64,000 bases of DNA from Nakazawaea peltata (GCA_001599355.1 BCGQ01000005.1:934222-998221), one strand, 5' to 3'. Shown: positions 8,700-18,240, counted from the stretch's first letter. A program made the numbers and translations. Notes: a model not told the origin generated them from the letters alone.

Positions 8700-9422
8700 T
8701 TATTCCTCATCCTCGACAACAACGGTGTTCAAACCCTTGACAGATGGAACGGTAACAGCCTCAACCAAAGAGAACATCTTTTCTTCAGCATCCTCCTCTT
8801 CGTTGACCTTTCTGGAGATTCTCAATCTCAATCTGTATGGGACACCCTTGATACCTCTCTTCCACAATTCAACGTTCAACTTTGGGTCCAATCTGACATC
8901 GGAAGTACCCATGTGCAACTTGGCGAACTTCTTGATTTCCTTGACAGCCTTTGGAGCTCTCTTCTTGAATTGAGTACCGTGCAACTAAAATTTAATGTTA
9001 GTAATTTGTTTGATGGGCGATGTTTAGATTGATAGTCTTCTCCATGATCAGATCCAATGAGTTTCAACATGATTACAATGACAAACTTCCATAGTGATAG
9101 ATCCACCACTCAGTCATCCTCTTTGGTACTACAAATAACCCTTAGTTCATGACTTAGTTATGGAATCAAATCACACGTAGACCTCTTGATCACTGCTGCC
9201 CTTTTGATTTCATGCCATTATTCTTCTGAACTCCTTCTATTCATTCCTTGACTCAAATTATCCTTTATCGTCCTTGCCTCCCTTCCGTCGGCGCTTAACT
9301 CATTCTTCAAACCTATGATCATGGTAACGATATCAATACTCCTCTTCATTTCTACATACTCTCTTGTGCAAGTTGATTGTGTATTCACGTGTAACAACGT
9401 CCTTCAAAGTTTTGGTAGACAT
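8700..9422 (-). CDS. RPL31: 60S ribosomal protein eL31 (spliced, 2 exons)
   Basis: Exon 1 (9360-9422) encodes 21 residues ending TINLHKR. Exon 2 (8700-8984) continues LHGTQFKKRAPKAVKEIKKF to EDEE. The joined 115-residue protein aligns end to end with S. cerevisiae Rpl31 (113 residues), which also has an intron after the same region. The intron (8985-9359, 375 nt) has donor GTATGT, branch point TACTAAC (8997-9003 on the reverse strand) and acceptor TTTTAG. Rpl31 lines the exit of the ribosomal tunnel and contacts chaperones and targeting factors. A TATAAA on the coding strand (9467-9472) lies about 45 bp upstream of the ATG, with Tbf1-like and Cbf1-like sites further up. The intron is long and might hold an ncRNA, but I found no clear C/D pair in it. 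Confidence 0.97.
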
Positions 9423-9752
9423 TTTTGTTCTATTATGATATGAGATATGTTGTCTATTAGAACAGGTTTATACTTAAAGAAAATTTTTTTTCAAGTTAGA
9501 AAATTTTCTCTAATTGAAAAAAGTGGAAGAAGGAAAAATTTTTTGGTATGAGGGGATTTAGGTCGTGTGAAAGGGACAGAATTTCTTGTTTAGTGCTGGA
9601 GTTGTGAAAAGGGTGAAGTAGCTCGCGCAACAGACTGGGGAGAAAGAGAAGGGGAAATTTTGGGGCAGGACTGTGACTGCGCAGAAGAGGAAAAAGACCT
9701 AGGGCTACACACGTGACCATTTTGGGAACTTGGTGTTATGATGCAAATATAT
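9423..9752 (-). promoter_or_regulatory. RPL31 promoter with Tbf1-like and Cbf1-like sites
   Basis: On the RPL31 coding strand a CACGTG (9710-9715) is followed 3 bp on by AGCCCTAGG (9698-9706), about 275-295 bp before the ATG. CACGTG is the Cbf1 core and ARCCCTA the Tbf1 core. In several yeasts outside the Saccharomyces group, Tbf1 and Cbf1 rather than Rap1 mark ribosomal protein promoters. T-rich stretches at about 9483-9545 lie between these sites and the gene. Function is inferred from motif and position. Confidence 0.5.
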
Positions 9753-10871
9753 TTATTCTAAACCGTAGTATTTAGTCAAGTTATGAGTCCAGCATTTCTT
9801 GAGATTGAGGATGGATTTGTCCAATTGTCTGTCCATTTGATCTTCATCTTCGTCGGTATCCAGGTCTTCAGTCGTATCTATCGCTAGTTCGAATTTAGCA
9901 CAGAGTGTACAAATAATTCTGCCTGTTATTATAAATGATTTGGTTTGGAGAAGTAAAGTTTCAAGGATAGTATCGGTATCGTAATTCAATTGATCCAGTG
10001 AAAGAGGCTGAGAATCAGGATCATTGTAGACAGGAGCTGTAGTGGTTAAGATCGACTTCAATTGATCCAAATATCTAGGTAAATCTGAGATCATATTGAT
10101 ATTTGGACTCAAATCATTGACGTCTGTCTTCAACTTATCCCTCACAAGACGTAAAAGAGACACTAGGACCCTTACGAATACCAATTGATCTTTGTAGACG
10201 GTATCAAAACCTTCGGTTCTACTCAGAGCATTGGTAATTGAGTCAACTAAACTCAATACAGCAAGATATTCTTGTTTCAGGACCAAAACTGCAATGATAC
10301 TAAACGAGATTCGTTGCTTCTGCAGCTCGGTCGTGTCAAATTTCCACATATGCGAATAATAATCATTGACTAACATCAAACTAGAACCATGTTTAATTCT
10401 CAATAATAAGATCTTGAAATCAAGAGTCACTTCATCAGGAAACGACTCTTGAGCCAGACGATTCAGCAGCAGCTGATCAGAAGACATCTCATGTTGCTTT
10501 CTCAACCTTGTGATCTTATATAATTCAGGTATTAAAATATCTATCTCGTTCTTAATATATTTGACAGAAGGGATCATAAACTTCAGCTTCTGACCTCTAC
10601 TTTCCACGTCCAATGGATATCCAATGAGTAAACAAAGCAGCACAAGACGAATCTCCCACAATTTCAATATACTCAGCAATGAAAACGTGCTCCCTTTCAA
10701 CGATAACATCAAATGCTTACACGCTGACAGCAGTTGTAATAAGGCAAGGCCATCACCTGTCAGGACATACCTAGCGATTGATTCAGTGACGGGACGTTCT
10801 TCCTCCACCGGATCATCTGTTGGTAACGAAATGAACGTATTGATATTTAATAAAGTAGGATACCTTGACAT
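9753..10871 (-). CDS. putative TRAPP complex subunit, TRAPPC12-like
   Basis: The 372-residue protein is helical, with no membrane span or catalytic motif. The part LKLWEIRL (about residues 68-75), followed by a hydrophobic helix and a later YYSHMWKF segment, resembles the TPR-like C-terminal half of TRAPPC12, where a similar SLQLW.VRLALL segment precedes helical repeats. TRAPPC12 belongs to metazoan and filamentous fungal TRAPP complexes that tether vesicles and activate Rab GTPases at the Golgi; S. cerevisiae has lost it. An acidic DLDTDEDEDQMD stretch sits near the C-terminus. The match was made by eye, so another TPR-like trafficking factor remains possible. ATG at 10871 is preceded by a repeat-rich promoter. 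Confidence 0.4.
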   Translation of the reverse strand: MSRYPTLLNINTFISLPTDDPVEEERPVTESIARYVLTGDGLALLQLLSACKHLMLSLKGSTFSLLSILKLWEIRLVLLCLLIGYPLDVESRGQKLKFMIPSVKYIKNEIDILIPELYKITRLRKQHEMSSDQLLLNRLAQESFPDEVTLDFKILLLRIKHGSSLMLVNDYYSHMWKFDTTELQKQRISFSIIAVLVLKQEYLAVLSLVDSITNALSRTEGFDTVYKDQLVFVRVLVSLLRLVRDKLKTDVNDLSPNINMISDLPRYLDQLKSILTTTAPVYNDPDSQPLSLDQLNYDTDTILETLLLQTKSFIITGRIICTLCAKFELAIDTTEDLDTDEDEDQMDRQLDKSILNLKKCWTHNLTKYYGLE

Positions 10872-11359
10872 TTCGCTCTTTACAGATCTCTTCAGCGGTC
10901 CTCACTCAATCTCAATCACTCAATCTCAATCACTCAATCTCAATCACTCAATCTCAATCACTCAAACTCAAGCTCCCTCAATCACTCAATCTCAGTCCCA
11001 CTCAATCTCAGCCCCACTCAATCTCCCTTCTAATCTAATCATTATCAATTTCCTAATTAAGAATCATTTCAATATTACCACATTAGGCAATCATGGAGTC
11101 CCTCCAAAAAAATACAACAGAATTTTTAGGCATGGGAAGATTTTATTAATAAGGCTGAAAGTTAATGATAGAAGAGATCCATTAGAAAGCAGTTAGGATC
11201 GGATTATAGTGTTGATTCATCGATTATTTGTGAGAGATCCGTGAGCGCTGTATTTAAACCAATTTTTTTGCCCATTGTATCGGTCCGCTTAAACATTTAT
11301 TAGCCGGGAAATCAATTTAACACCGCGTGAAGCTCTGCCTAGTGAGAGTGCCTCATTCC
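10872..11359. other. divergent intergenic region between TRAPPC12-like gene and RXT3
   Basis: Apart from the 14-bp repeat array this 488-bp region is A/T-rich and holds no plausible gene. An open frame crossing it overlaps the start of the TRAPPC12-like gene on the other strand and is of repeat origin. Confidence 0.55.
10905..11026. repeat. 14-bp tandem repeat, decaying
   Basis: Four exact head-to-tail copies of ctcaatctcaatca run from 10905 to 10960, then degenerate copies continue to about 11026. The array lies just upstream of the TRAPPC12-like gene within its divergent promoter with RXT3. Confidence 0.85.
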
Positions 11360-13282
11360 ATGTCTGATCAAGATCATAATCAAGACCAAGGTGCATCTGG
11401 AGGTATCAGATTGCCTCCTATTACCTTTTTGGGCAATTTGAATAACCCTTCTCATTCGCCACCTCCCCATGTACAGCCTCAGCAACTGTCAGGGGCAACT
11501 TTGCCTCATACATTTGGACAAGGTCCGCCATCACAATCGCCTCCACCTGTAGCGCTTTCAGGTGGGAATGGGTCTAGACAATCTATTTCATCGTTGACGT
11601 CATCTCTGCAGGCCCATTCACTGATGGGTTTGGGACATCTTGTTTCTAATAGTACTGACTCACGTTCTGCGACTTCTAATTTCCAGTTGCCTCCTCTTGG
11701 GGGTTCGGTTTCCGAATCAGGTTTCACCCATCATTCAAGATTGCCTTCCATGGATAATCCGGCTCCGGAACTGATGCCTGAAGATGATAATAAGAGAGCC
11801 ATGTACAGTTTACCTACTCCGGTTCAAATGGGAATCGATACAAGAAGACAGAATATCCTGGAGTCTCTGGTTCAAGATTTGCAGCAGCAACACGATCAGC
11901 TGCTAAAGCTCAAGGAGGAAGAAGAAATTAAGGATAAGAGATTGAAAGAAGAGAGGAAACGTAAGAATAAAGAAAGAAGAGATCGTGAGAAGCAGTTAAA
12001 ACAACAACAACAACTGTTGTATCTGGATCAGAATGAGTATGAGAGAAGAGAATTGATTGAAGAGAACGACAGAAGACCAGATGTTACTGTGGCTCATCAA
12101 CATTCTGCCCAATATATCACACAGTCACATCAACATGAACCAAGTCTTCATGAAAAGAGACCATTTGTCGAGTATGAAGAAGCTCCTAAAAGACAAGAAT
12201 ACGTTCCTTTCAAGAGACAACTCACGACTATCAATAATAGCACTGTGTTGGAAGATGCCGAAGTATTCCCAAGAAGACATATTGGGTCGATTTTCTATTT
12301 AAGATATCCTACTAGATCGACTCTTATTAGGAAGTTAAGACTTTCAAAGGATCATGAAATGCGTGTACTGGAAGAAGAAACAGAATACCAGAGTTATCTT
12401 CGTCATAACAAGCTTCTGTTGAAGAACAAACCTGCTAAAATTATTAGTTTATTACCTCTGTATTTGAAGTTCTACATCAACTGCTTGGTGGATATCAAGA
12501 TTTCTTACAAGGACATTGTGAACAACGAAAACGTGTACAAGAGAAATGTTTGGGGTACTGATATTTATACCGATGATTCAGACGTTGTTCTGATGTTATA
12601 CCATTGTGGAATTATCCCATCAAAATCACCATTTGGAGATGCGGAGTCAGATAACACTGACAAATTAGTACCTGTAACTCTGGGTAACAAATTGAACCCT
12701 TCTTCAGTACAAAATTGGACTAGAGACAGTGAAGAAAAAGATTTAGTAGTCACCTTGTTAATTTTACCTGCATTGGTATCGTATCAAGGCTCATTTAGGA
12801 ACAATTATAATTCTAGGTCCTGGAATAGTACTCATGATGGAGGATCAATTGCTATTTATAATGTAAAATGGTGTCATTTAGGAGATCTGGCCAAGGATAC
12901 TCATTATGCAGACGTGAAGCGGACTCTTTTAACAGATAACGCTTTATTAAGACATCGTATGAAGGAGGATGAGAAATTCAGAGACCAATTAAAGAAAGAT
13001 GGTAAGGAAAGTGAATCCCAAGTGGAAAGATACTTGAACAATTGGACATTTGATAGGACATACCCGAAGACTTCTGGTCAAGAGAAAGTAAGGCAGCAAG
13101 TAAGACTGGATGATCTGGAGAATGAAAAACTGGAAAGGGAAAAACTGGATGCCACTGTAATTCTTGGAGGTAATGACAGTACTATCATTCTGAATCAAAC
13201 TACTCAGATTCATCATACAGATGATACTACGATCCCGGAGATCACGAAACATGATGATACAACGATCGATGATCAGTCGTGA
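11360..13282 (+). CDS. RXT3: Rxt3-family subunit of the Rpd3L histone deacetylase complex
   Basis: The product from the first ATG (11360) is 640 residues. Its first 170 residues are Pro/Ser/Gly-rich and disordered, followed by a long charged helix rich in Lys/Glu/Gln (about 175-240). The conserved core (about 300-530) contains RRHIGSIFYLRYP, NVWGTDIYTDDSDVVLML and DGGSIAIYNVKWCH, the signature of the Rxt3 family. Rxt3 is a small-arm subunit of Rpd3L, the large Sin3-Rpd3 deacetylase that represses transcription. S. cerevisiae Rxt3 has only 294 residues; longer forms with an extended N-terminus are normal in other fungi. The C-terminus ends in Asp/Thr/His-rich short repeats (HDDTT). Confidence 0.88.
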   Translation: MSDQDHNQDQGASGGIRLPPITFLGNLNNPSHSPPPHVQPQQLSGATLPHTFGQGPPSQSPPPVALSGGNGSRQSISSLTSSLQAHSLMGLGHLVSNSTDSRSATSNFQLPPLGGSVSESGFTHHSRLPSMDNPAPELMPEDDNKRAMYSLPTPVQMGIDTRRQNILESLVQDLQQQHDQLLKLKEEEEIKDKRLKEERKRKNKERRDREKQLKQQQQLLYLDQNEYERRELIEENDRRPDVTVAHQHSAQYITQSHQHEPSLHEKRPFVEYEEAPKRQEYVPFKRQLTTINNSTVLEDAEVFPRRHIGSIFYLRYPTRSTLIRKLRLSKDHEMRVLEEETEYQSYLRHNKLLLKNKPAKIISLLPLYLKFYINCLVDIKISYKDIVNNENVYKRNVWGTDIYTDDSDVVLMLYHCGIIPSKSPFGDAESDNTDKLVPVTLGNKLNPSSVQNWTRDSEEKDLVVTLLILPALVSYQGSFRNNYNSRSWNSTHDGGSIAIYNVKWCHLGDLAKDTHYADVKRTLLTDNALLRHRMKEDEKFRDQLKKDGKESESQVERYLNNWTFDRTYPKTSGQEKVRQQVRLDDLENEKLEREKLDATVILGGNDSTIILNQTTQIHHTDDTTIPEITKHDDTTIDDQS

Positions 13283-13791
13283 GTGGTTAAGAAGTAGTTA
13301 AAGTAATGTAATAATTAATATGAATTTAGTAGGTAGGGTAGGTGGTAAGGTTGAGACAGGTACTGATTTGGTCCCTTGACTTGGCTCTTTTTCCCTTAAA
13401 TTTCCCTTGAATTTCCCTTGAGTTTCCCTTGAGTTTCCCTTGAGTTTCCCTTGAGTTTCCCTTGAGTTTCCCTTGAGTTTCCCTTGAGTTTCCCTTCAAT
13501 TTCCCTCCAATTTCCCTTGAGTTTCCCTTGAGTTTCCCTCAAATTTCCCCCCAATTTCCCTCCACTCTCCCTTAAATTTCCCTTCAGTCTCCCCTAATTT
13601 CCCTTAACCCTCCTCCCAGTAAGGTCGTGTGATCCGGCTTAATCCGCCCATTTCTTTTTTTACTAATTTTTTCTACCCTACCAACCCTCCTTAAGCAGCA
13701 AAGACAGAGGCGAGAGCATAGTTTGCGATAGCGCCGAGTCCATATAGGTTTGAAGCACAGAGAATCTGTGTTGTCGTGGAACATACTGGAC
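13283..13791. other. intergenic region with 11-bp minisatellite
   Basis: This 509-bp region contains the RXT3 3' flank, the minisatellite and the promoter of the Gag1-clamp-like gene. I see no further gene. Confidence 0.6.
13390..13609. repeat. 11-bp minisatellite, about 20 copies
   Basis: The consensus tttcccttgag repeats in perfect 11-bp phase for 220 bp. The central copies are identical and those at the ends vary at the last four positions. It lies between the RXT3 stop and the next gene's start. Eleven is not a multiple of three and all frames are pyrimidine-biased, so it is not coding. Confidence 0.9.
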
Positions 13792-14820
13792 ATGAATAAC
13801 GATAGTAACACACAAATACGCACATCGGGAGAGGACGAATCAATCACATTACGAAGTGAAGAACAGCCGAGCAAAATTAATCTTATTGCTACTGAAGCTT
13901 CATTAAACCATAGCATCACACCGTCATCCAAATCCCCTGAGACTAGAGAGTACAGCGCCGTTGGAACTGGCACAGAAACTCCGTTCAGTACAACAGCAGC
14001 AGCATCCGCATCAGTAGCAGCAGTGACAGCGGCATCGACTGTTGAATCTCCGTCTTCTCCAACCGCTGTATCGGCATCATCCGCTCAACAAAGAAGAGAG
14101 AGTGGAATCAAAGGAAGAGGTAACCAGCAAAGTTTGGATATTGGTGATATACCCACTCAGTCTAGAAGAGCTACCCTTCAACGCATAAAGGCGGAATCTT
14201 CATCTGACAGATCTTCCGTTTCTAAGAGCATTAAGAACGTCTTTGTCAAGATTTCAGTTAATCTGAGTATCTTTCTCAACAAGTTAAAGTTCATCACCGA
14301 TAATATCCTTTCATCTGACGAGATCGAACATCAGATATTTTACCTGACCGATTCTTCTTCTGTTCTTTCCGAGTTATACGAACACGACGACGACGATATG
14401 AACAACGACGATATTATGCAGTCTATTCAAGACGAGATACAGAGACTGCAAGATCCTGAGTTCCCAGCTGATGATATTCGTAACATCGACATCGAGAAGA
14501 AACTGCAAGAACTCCGTAGCCTGTCTCAAGATCCTTTTGCTGATGGTGACCAATTATGGAAGTTACAACATCAGCAGTGGCTTATGCCTTCAGAAGAATT
14601 ACTTACCATGAATGGTCAGTTGAAATTACAGAAGAAACTCGCAGACCAAGAATTAAGGCATTTGGTCAGCACCAAGGACTACTCTATAGTCTACAATCAT
14701 TTAATCATGAAGAATAAGAGTTTAAAAAAGCCTATGAATTTGAAAGATCTCTTAAAAGTGGTGAACGCAGGTTGGACCGTAAACAAAACTTGGGAAAAGG
14801 CTGCCCAAGGAATACTGTGA
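13792..14820 (+). CDS. protein with possible Gag1-like clamp (DUF4050) domain
   Basis: From the first in-frame ATG at 13792 the protein has 342 residues. Residues 1-130 are Ser/Thr/Ala-rich and disordered. The C-terminal half contains DGDQLWKLQHQQWLMPSEE and, near the end, KKPMNLKDLLKVVNAGW. This pattern (a Trp-Leu motif, then a helical part ending in PxNLxDLxKxxxxGW) recalls the fungal Gag1-like clamp domain (DUF4050). In S. pombe, Gag1 works with a ubiquitin ligase on TORC1-linked amino acid transporter turnover. I made the match by memory and eye, so it is tentative. If it is wrong, this is a conserved-looking fungal protein of unknown role. Confidence 0.45.
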   Translation: MNNDSNTQIRTSGEDESITLRSEEQPSKINLIATEASLNHSITPSSKSPETREYSAVGTGTETPFSTTAAASASVAAVTAASTVESPSSPTAVSASSAQQRRESGIKGRGNQQSLDIGDIPTQSRRATLQRIKAESSSDRSSVSKSIKNVFVKISVNLSIFLNKLKFITDNILSSDEIEHQIFYLTDSSSVLSELYEHDDDDMNNDDIMQSIQDEIQRLQDPEFPADDIRNIDIEKKLQELRSLSQDPFADGDQLWKLQHQQWLMPSEELLTMNGQLKLQKKLADQELRHLVSTKDYSIVYNHLIMKNKSLKKPMNLKDLLKVVNAGWTVNKTWEKAAQGIL

Positions 14821-15541
14821 CGTCTTTTATATCTTTACCCATGCATCCATTCTATATATTTAATTTTATGTTCGTTGTTTAATACTTAATCTATAAAGTA
14901 GTGTAGATAATACTAAAAGCCCAATTGGGTAATGTTATTACTCGCTCAAGATTAAGGTTTTAGTCAGAAAAAACAAGGGGATACAGGGGGGTTCAGAGGG
15001 GTTCAGACGAAAGCAGAGGGGGACACGACGTACTGGAGGACACAGGCGGGCTGTGCTTAAATATAGGATACTAGTACATATATATAACCAATACTACAAC
15101 ATGATCCGTTTCTCTACATATTTTGATAAAAGAATAATTAAAGATTATATCTTATATATTCAAAGAAGTTGATGTGGAGTGTGAAATATTAAAAAATAAT
15201 GTATAAATAAGCCAATACTCGACAGCACTGGAATGAACTCGCCGAAGGAGTAAAGATGAAAATGAATGTCTTTGAGTGAAGAAGTAATACCTCGGAGGTA
15301 ATACATCGGAGGTCACTTTTTTAAGAAGGGTAAAACGGAAATCCACTCCAAGGAAATCAAGTTAGTTTAATCTCCGAATCTCAGACTCGAAGATAAGGGT
15401 CTAGAATTGAATTGAAAAACTTTAATGACTGGATCAAAAAGCTGGGTATACTTTTTTGAATTTTGAAACTTTGGTAATGTGCGGTGAATCTGACCCTGGA
15501 TTGACTGTCACTTCATCAATAAAGATGTCCCTAACCTAAAT
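14821..15541. other. convergent intergenic region, no gene seen
   Basis: This 721-bp A/T-rich gap separates the stops of the Gag1-clamp-like gene and the wall protein gene. It has a small imperfect direct repeat (gtaatacctcggaggtaatacatcggaggt region, about 15285-15315) and an inverted pair gtggagtg/ccactcc (about 15173 and 15343). I could not fit a known RNA to these. Confidence 0.5.
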
Positions 15542-18240
15542 TTAGTTTGGGAAGCCTGGACGTGGGAATGGTGGGGAAGGTCCACCATGTGGAGGTGGGT
15601 AAGGTCCACCATGTGGAGGTGGGAATGGTGGCATGGTAGCCTCGGCAACACACTGGTGGTAGTAAGGGTTTTGAGACTTACACCAAGCACCTGGCTCACA
15701 ATGAGTAGGACCCTTGTAACCGTTACCTCCACATTGATGATACAACGAAGCACAGCTGGTGGTGCTGTCAATAGTGGTTGGGGTAGTGGTGGTAGTACAT
15801 GGAGTTGTGGTGGTAGTTGGTTCAGTGGTTGTTGGAACGTCGGAGGTTGTTTCCAGGGAAGAGCTAGAGCTCGAGCTTGAGCTTGAACTAGAACTAGAAC
15901 TAGAGCTGGAGCTAGAACTTGAACTGGAGCTAGAGCTAATGATAGAAGTAGTGGCAATAGTTGATGCTGGGGTAGTGATTGCAACACTGCTATTTTGGTA
16001 ATGGAAGCTGCTAGTCAAAATCGAGCTACCAGAAGATGGTCCAGCAGAAGATGACAGGAATGATGGTGTGATAGTTGGGAATGCAGAACTGGACTCAATG
16101 GCAGAGCTAGAAGCAACCTCAGAGCTGGACTCAATGACAGAGCTTGGAGCAGCAGAACTGGAAGCGACGTAAGAGCTAGACTCAGCAGCAGAGCTTGGAA
16201 CATAAGAGCTGGACTCAACAGCAGAGCTGGAAGCGTAAGAGCTTGGAGCAGCAGAAGAGCTGACAGCGTAAGAGCTAGATTCAACGGCAGAGCTTGGAGC
16301 GTAAGAACTAGACTCGACAGCAGAAGAGCTGACAGCGTAAGAGCTAGATTCAACGGCAGGCTTGGAGCGTAAGAACTAGACTCGACAGCAGAGCTAGAAG
16401 CGTAAGAGCTTGGAGCAGCAGAAGAGCTGACAGCGTAAGAGCTAGATTCAACGGCAGAGCTTGGAGCGTAAGANCTTGGAGCAGCTGATGAGCTGACAGC
16501 GTAAGAGCTAGACTCGACAGCAGAACTTGGAGCAGCGGAAGAGCTAGCAGCATAAGAGCTAGACTCAATGGCTGAGCTTGGAGCGTATGAACTAGAAGCA
16601 GCGTATGAACTAGATTCAACGGCAGAGCTTGGGGCATAAGAGCTGGAAGCGGCAGCGGAGCTTGGAGCGTATGAGCTTGGAGCAGCGGAGCTGGAGACAG
16701 CATAAGAGCTGGACTCAACAGCGGAGCTTGGAGCAGCGGAAGAGCTAGCAGCATAAGAGCTGGAAGCGGCAGCAGAACTTGGAGCGTAAGAGCTAGAAGC
16801 AGCGTAAGAGCTTGGAGCAGCGGATGAGCTTTCAATGTAAGAAGAGCTCAAGGTGTAAGAGCTTGGAGCATAAGAGCTAGAGGCAGCGGCGGAGCTGGAA
16901 GCATAAGAGCTAGACTCAATAGCAGAGCTGGAAGCAGCATATGAACTTGGAGCAGCAGATGAGCTGGCAGCGTAAGAGCTTGGAGCAGCAGAAGAGCTTG
17001 GAGCGTAAGAACTGGACTCAACAGCAGAGCTTGGGGCAGCTGAAGAACTGGCAGCATAAGAACTAGAAGCTACAGCGGAACTTGGAGCGTAAGAACTAGA
17101 AGCAGCATATGAGCTTGGAGCAGCGGAGCTGGACTCGACAGCAGAAGAGCTGGCAGCATAAGAACTAGAAGCAGCATAAGAACTTGGAGCAGCAGAAGAG
17201 CTGGCGGCATAAGAGCTAGACTCAACGGCAGAGCTTGGAGCAGCAGAACTGGAAGCGACGTATGAGCTGGAAGCTACAGCAGAACTTGGGGCGTAAGAAC
17301 TGGACTCAGCTGCAGAGCTTGGAGCAGCAGAAGTGCTAGCAGCGTAAGAACTAGATTCAATGGCTGAGCTTGGAGCATAAGAGCTGGAAGCAACAGCAGA
17401 GCTAGAAGCAGCGTATGAGCTAGACTCGGCAGCAGAACTTGGAGCGTAAGAGCTTGGAGCAGCAGAAGAGCTTGGAGCGTAAGAACTAGATTCAATGGCA
17501 GAGCTGGAAGCAACAGCACTAGACTCAGCAGCGGAGCTAGACTCAATGGCAGAGCTGGCAGCGTAAGAACTAGAGGCTACAGCGGAGCTTGGAGCAGCAG
17601 AGCTTGGAGCAACAGAACTGGACTCAACAGCAGAGCTTGGAGCAGCACTAGAAGCAGCATACGAACTTGGGGCAGCAGATGAGCTGGCACCGTAAGTGCT
17701 TGAAGCAGCAGCAGAGCTAGAAGCGTAAGCGCTGGACTCAGCAGAACTAGAAACAACAGCACTAGACTCGGCAGCAGAACTAGCAGCGTAAGAACTAGAA
17801 CTAGCAGCACTGGATTCAACAGCACTGGATTCAGCAGCAGAACTAGAAGCGTAAGAGCTGGAAGCAACAGCACTAGAAGCAGCAGGACTAGATTCAGCAG
17901 CAGAGCTGGCTACGGAAGAGCCAGAAGCAGAAGATGAGATTAAGCCACTACTCGCAGAGGTAGTTGGAGTAACTTCCTCAGTCTCGGTAGTAGTTGTAGT
18001 AGTGGTAGTGATGGTAGTCTCTTCGGTCAAAATAATAACAACCTTGGTGTTAGTTGTAGTAGTGGTCTCAATAATAAGAGTCTCAACACTAGTAGAAGTG
18101 TCGACCAAGATCAGAGTGTCGGTCTCAGTGGTTGTAGCAGTGTGAGTGACGGTGACATCAACGGTGTCTCTCTTTTCAAGAGGTTGAGCATTGACAATTG
18201 CAGCAGCAACGGCCAAAGTCAGCAATACTGGGAACTTCAT
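15542..18240 (-). CDS. secreted Ser/Ala/Tyr-repeat wall protein with C-terminal CBM1
   Basis: The start [18 protein letters not shown] (CTG read as Ala) is a signal peptide, followed by QPLEKR, a Kex2-type site. Residues 25-95 are Thr/Val/Glu-rich. About 580 residues of short Ser/Ala/Tyr/Pro repeats follow (units such as [11 protein letters not shown]), likely O-mannosylated. After a poly-Ser tract and a Thr/Pro linker comes a fungal cellulose-binding module (15647-15754) with [13 protein letters not shown] and [12 protein letters not shown], then a Pro/Gly/His tail with no GPI signal. The reading frame shifts once near 16358-16362, where a unit reads ggcaggcttgg against ggcagagcttgg elsewhere. 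This is one missing base, and the downstream frame fits exactly if it is an assembly or read error. An N stands at 16474. Without the shift the product is about 899 residues. Role inferred: cell-surface binding to cellulose or another glucan. Confidence 0.8.
15647..15754 (-). other. CBM1 cellulose-binding module coding segment
   Basis: Thirty-six codons from Cys to Val carry the CBM1 pattern: C, QCGG, GYKGPT, C, G, W, C, N, YY, QC. Four cysteines suit two disulfides. The aromatic positions that stack on glucose rings are present (Tyr, Trp and Tyr-Tyr). CBM1 is typical of filamentous fungal cellulases and is rare in budding yeasts. Confidence 0.9.
16030..17950. repeat. coding tandem repeats of the wall protein
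   Basis: Units of roughly 30-60 bp, encoding Ser-Ser-Ala, Ala-Pro-Ser-Ser, Val-Glu-Ser-Ser and Ser-Tyr-Ala, recur across about 1.9 kb with many near-identical copies. Such arrays recombine and collapse easily, which fits the N at 16474 and the apparent frameshift nearby. Confidence 0.85.

Noticed and set aside
8985-9359. snoRNA inside the RPL31 intron
   Set aside because: A CTGA and some TGAT motifs occur, but no C box with a flanking stem could be paired to them.
15508-16001. Open frames on both strands over the wall protein C-terminus
   Set aside because: They are shadows of the Ser-rich and CBM1 coding frame; only the reverse-strand frame with CBM1 has a domain.
16350-17873. Several Leu/Ala/Pro-rich frames across the wall protein repeats
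   Set aside because: They arise from reading the Ser/Ala repeats in a shifted frame. They have no start or domain.
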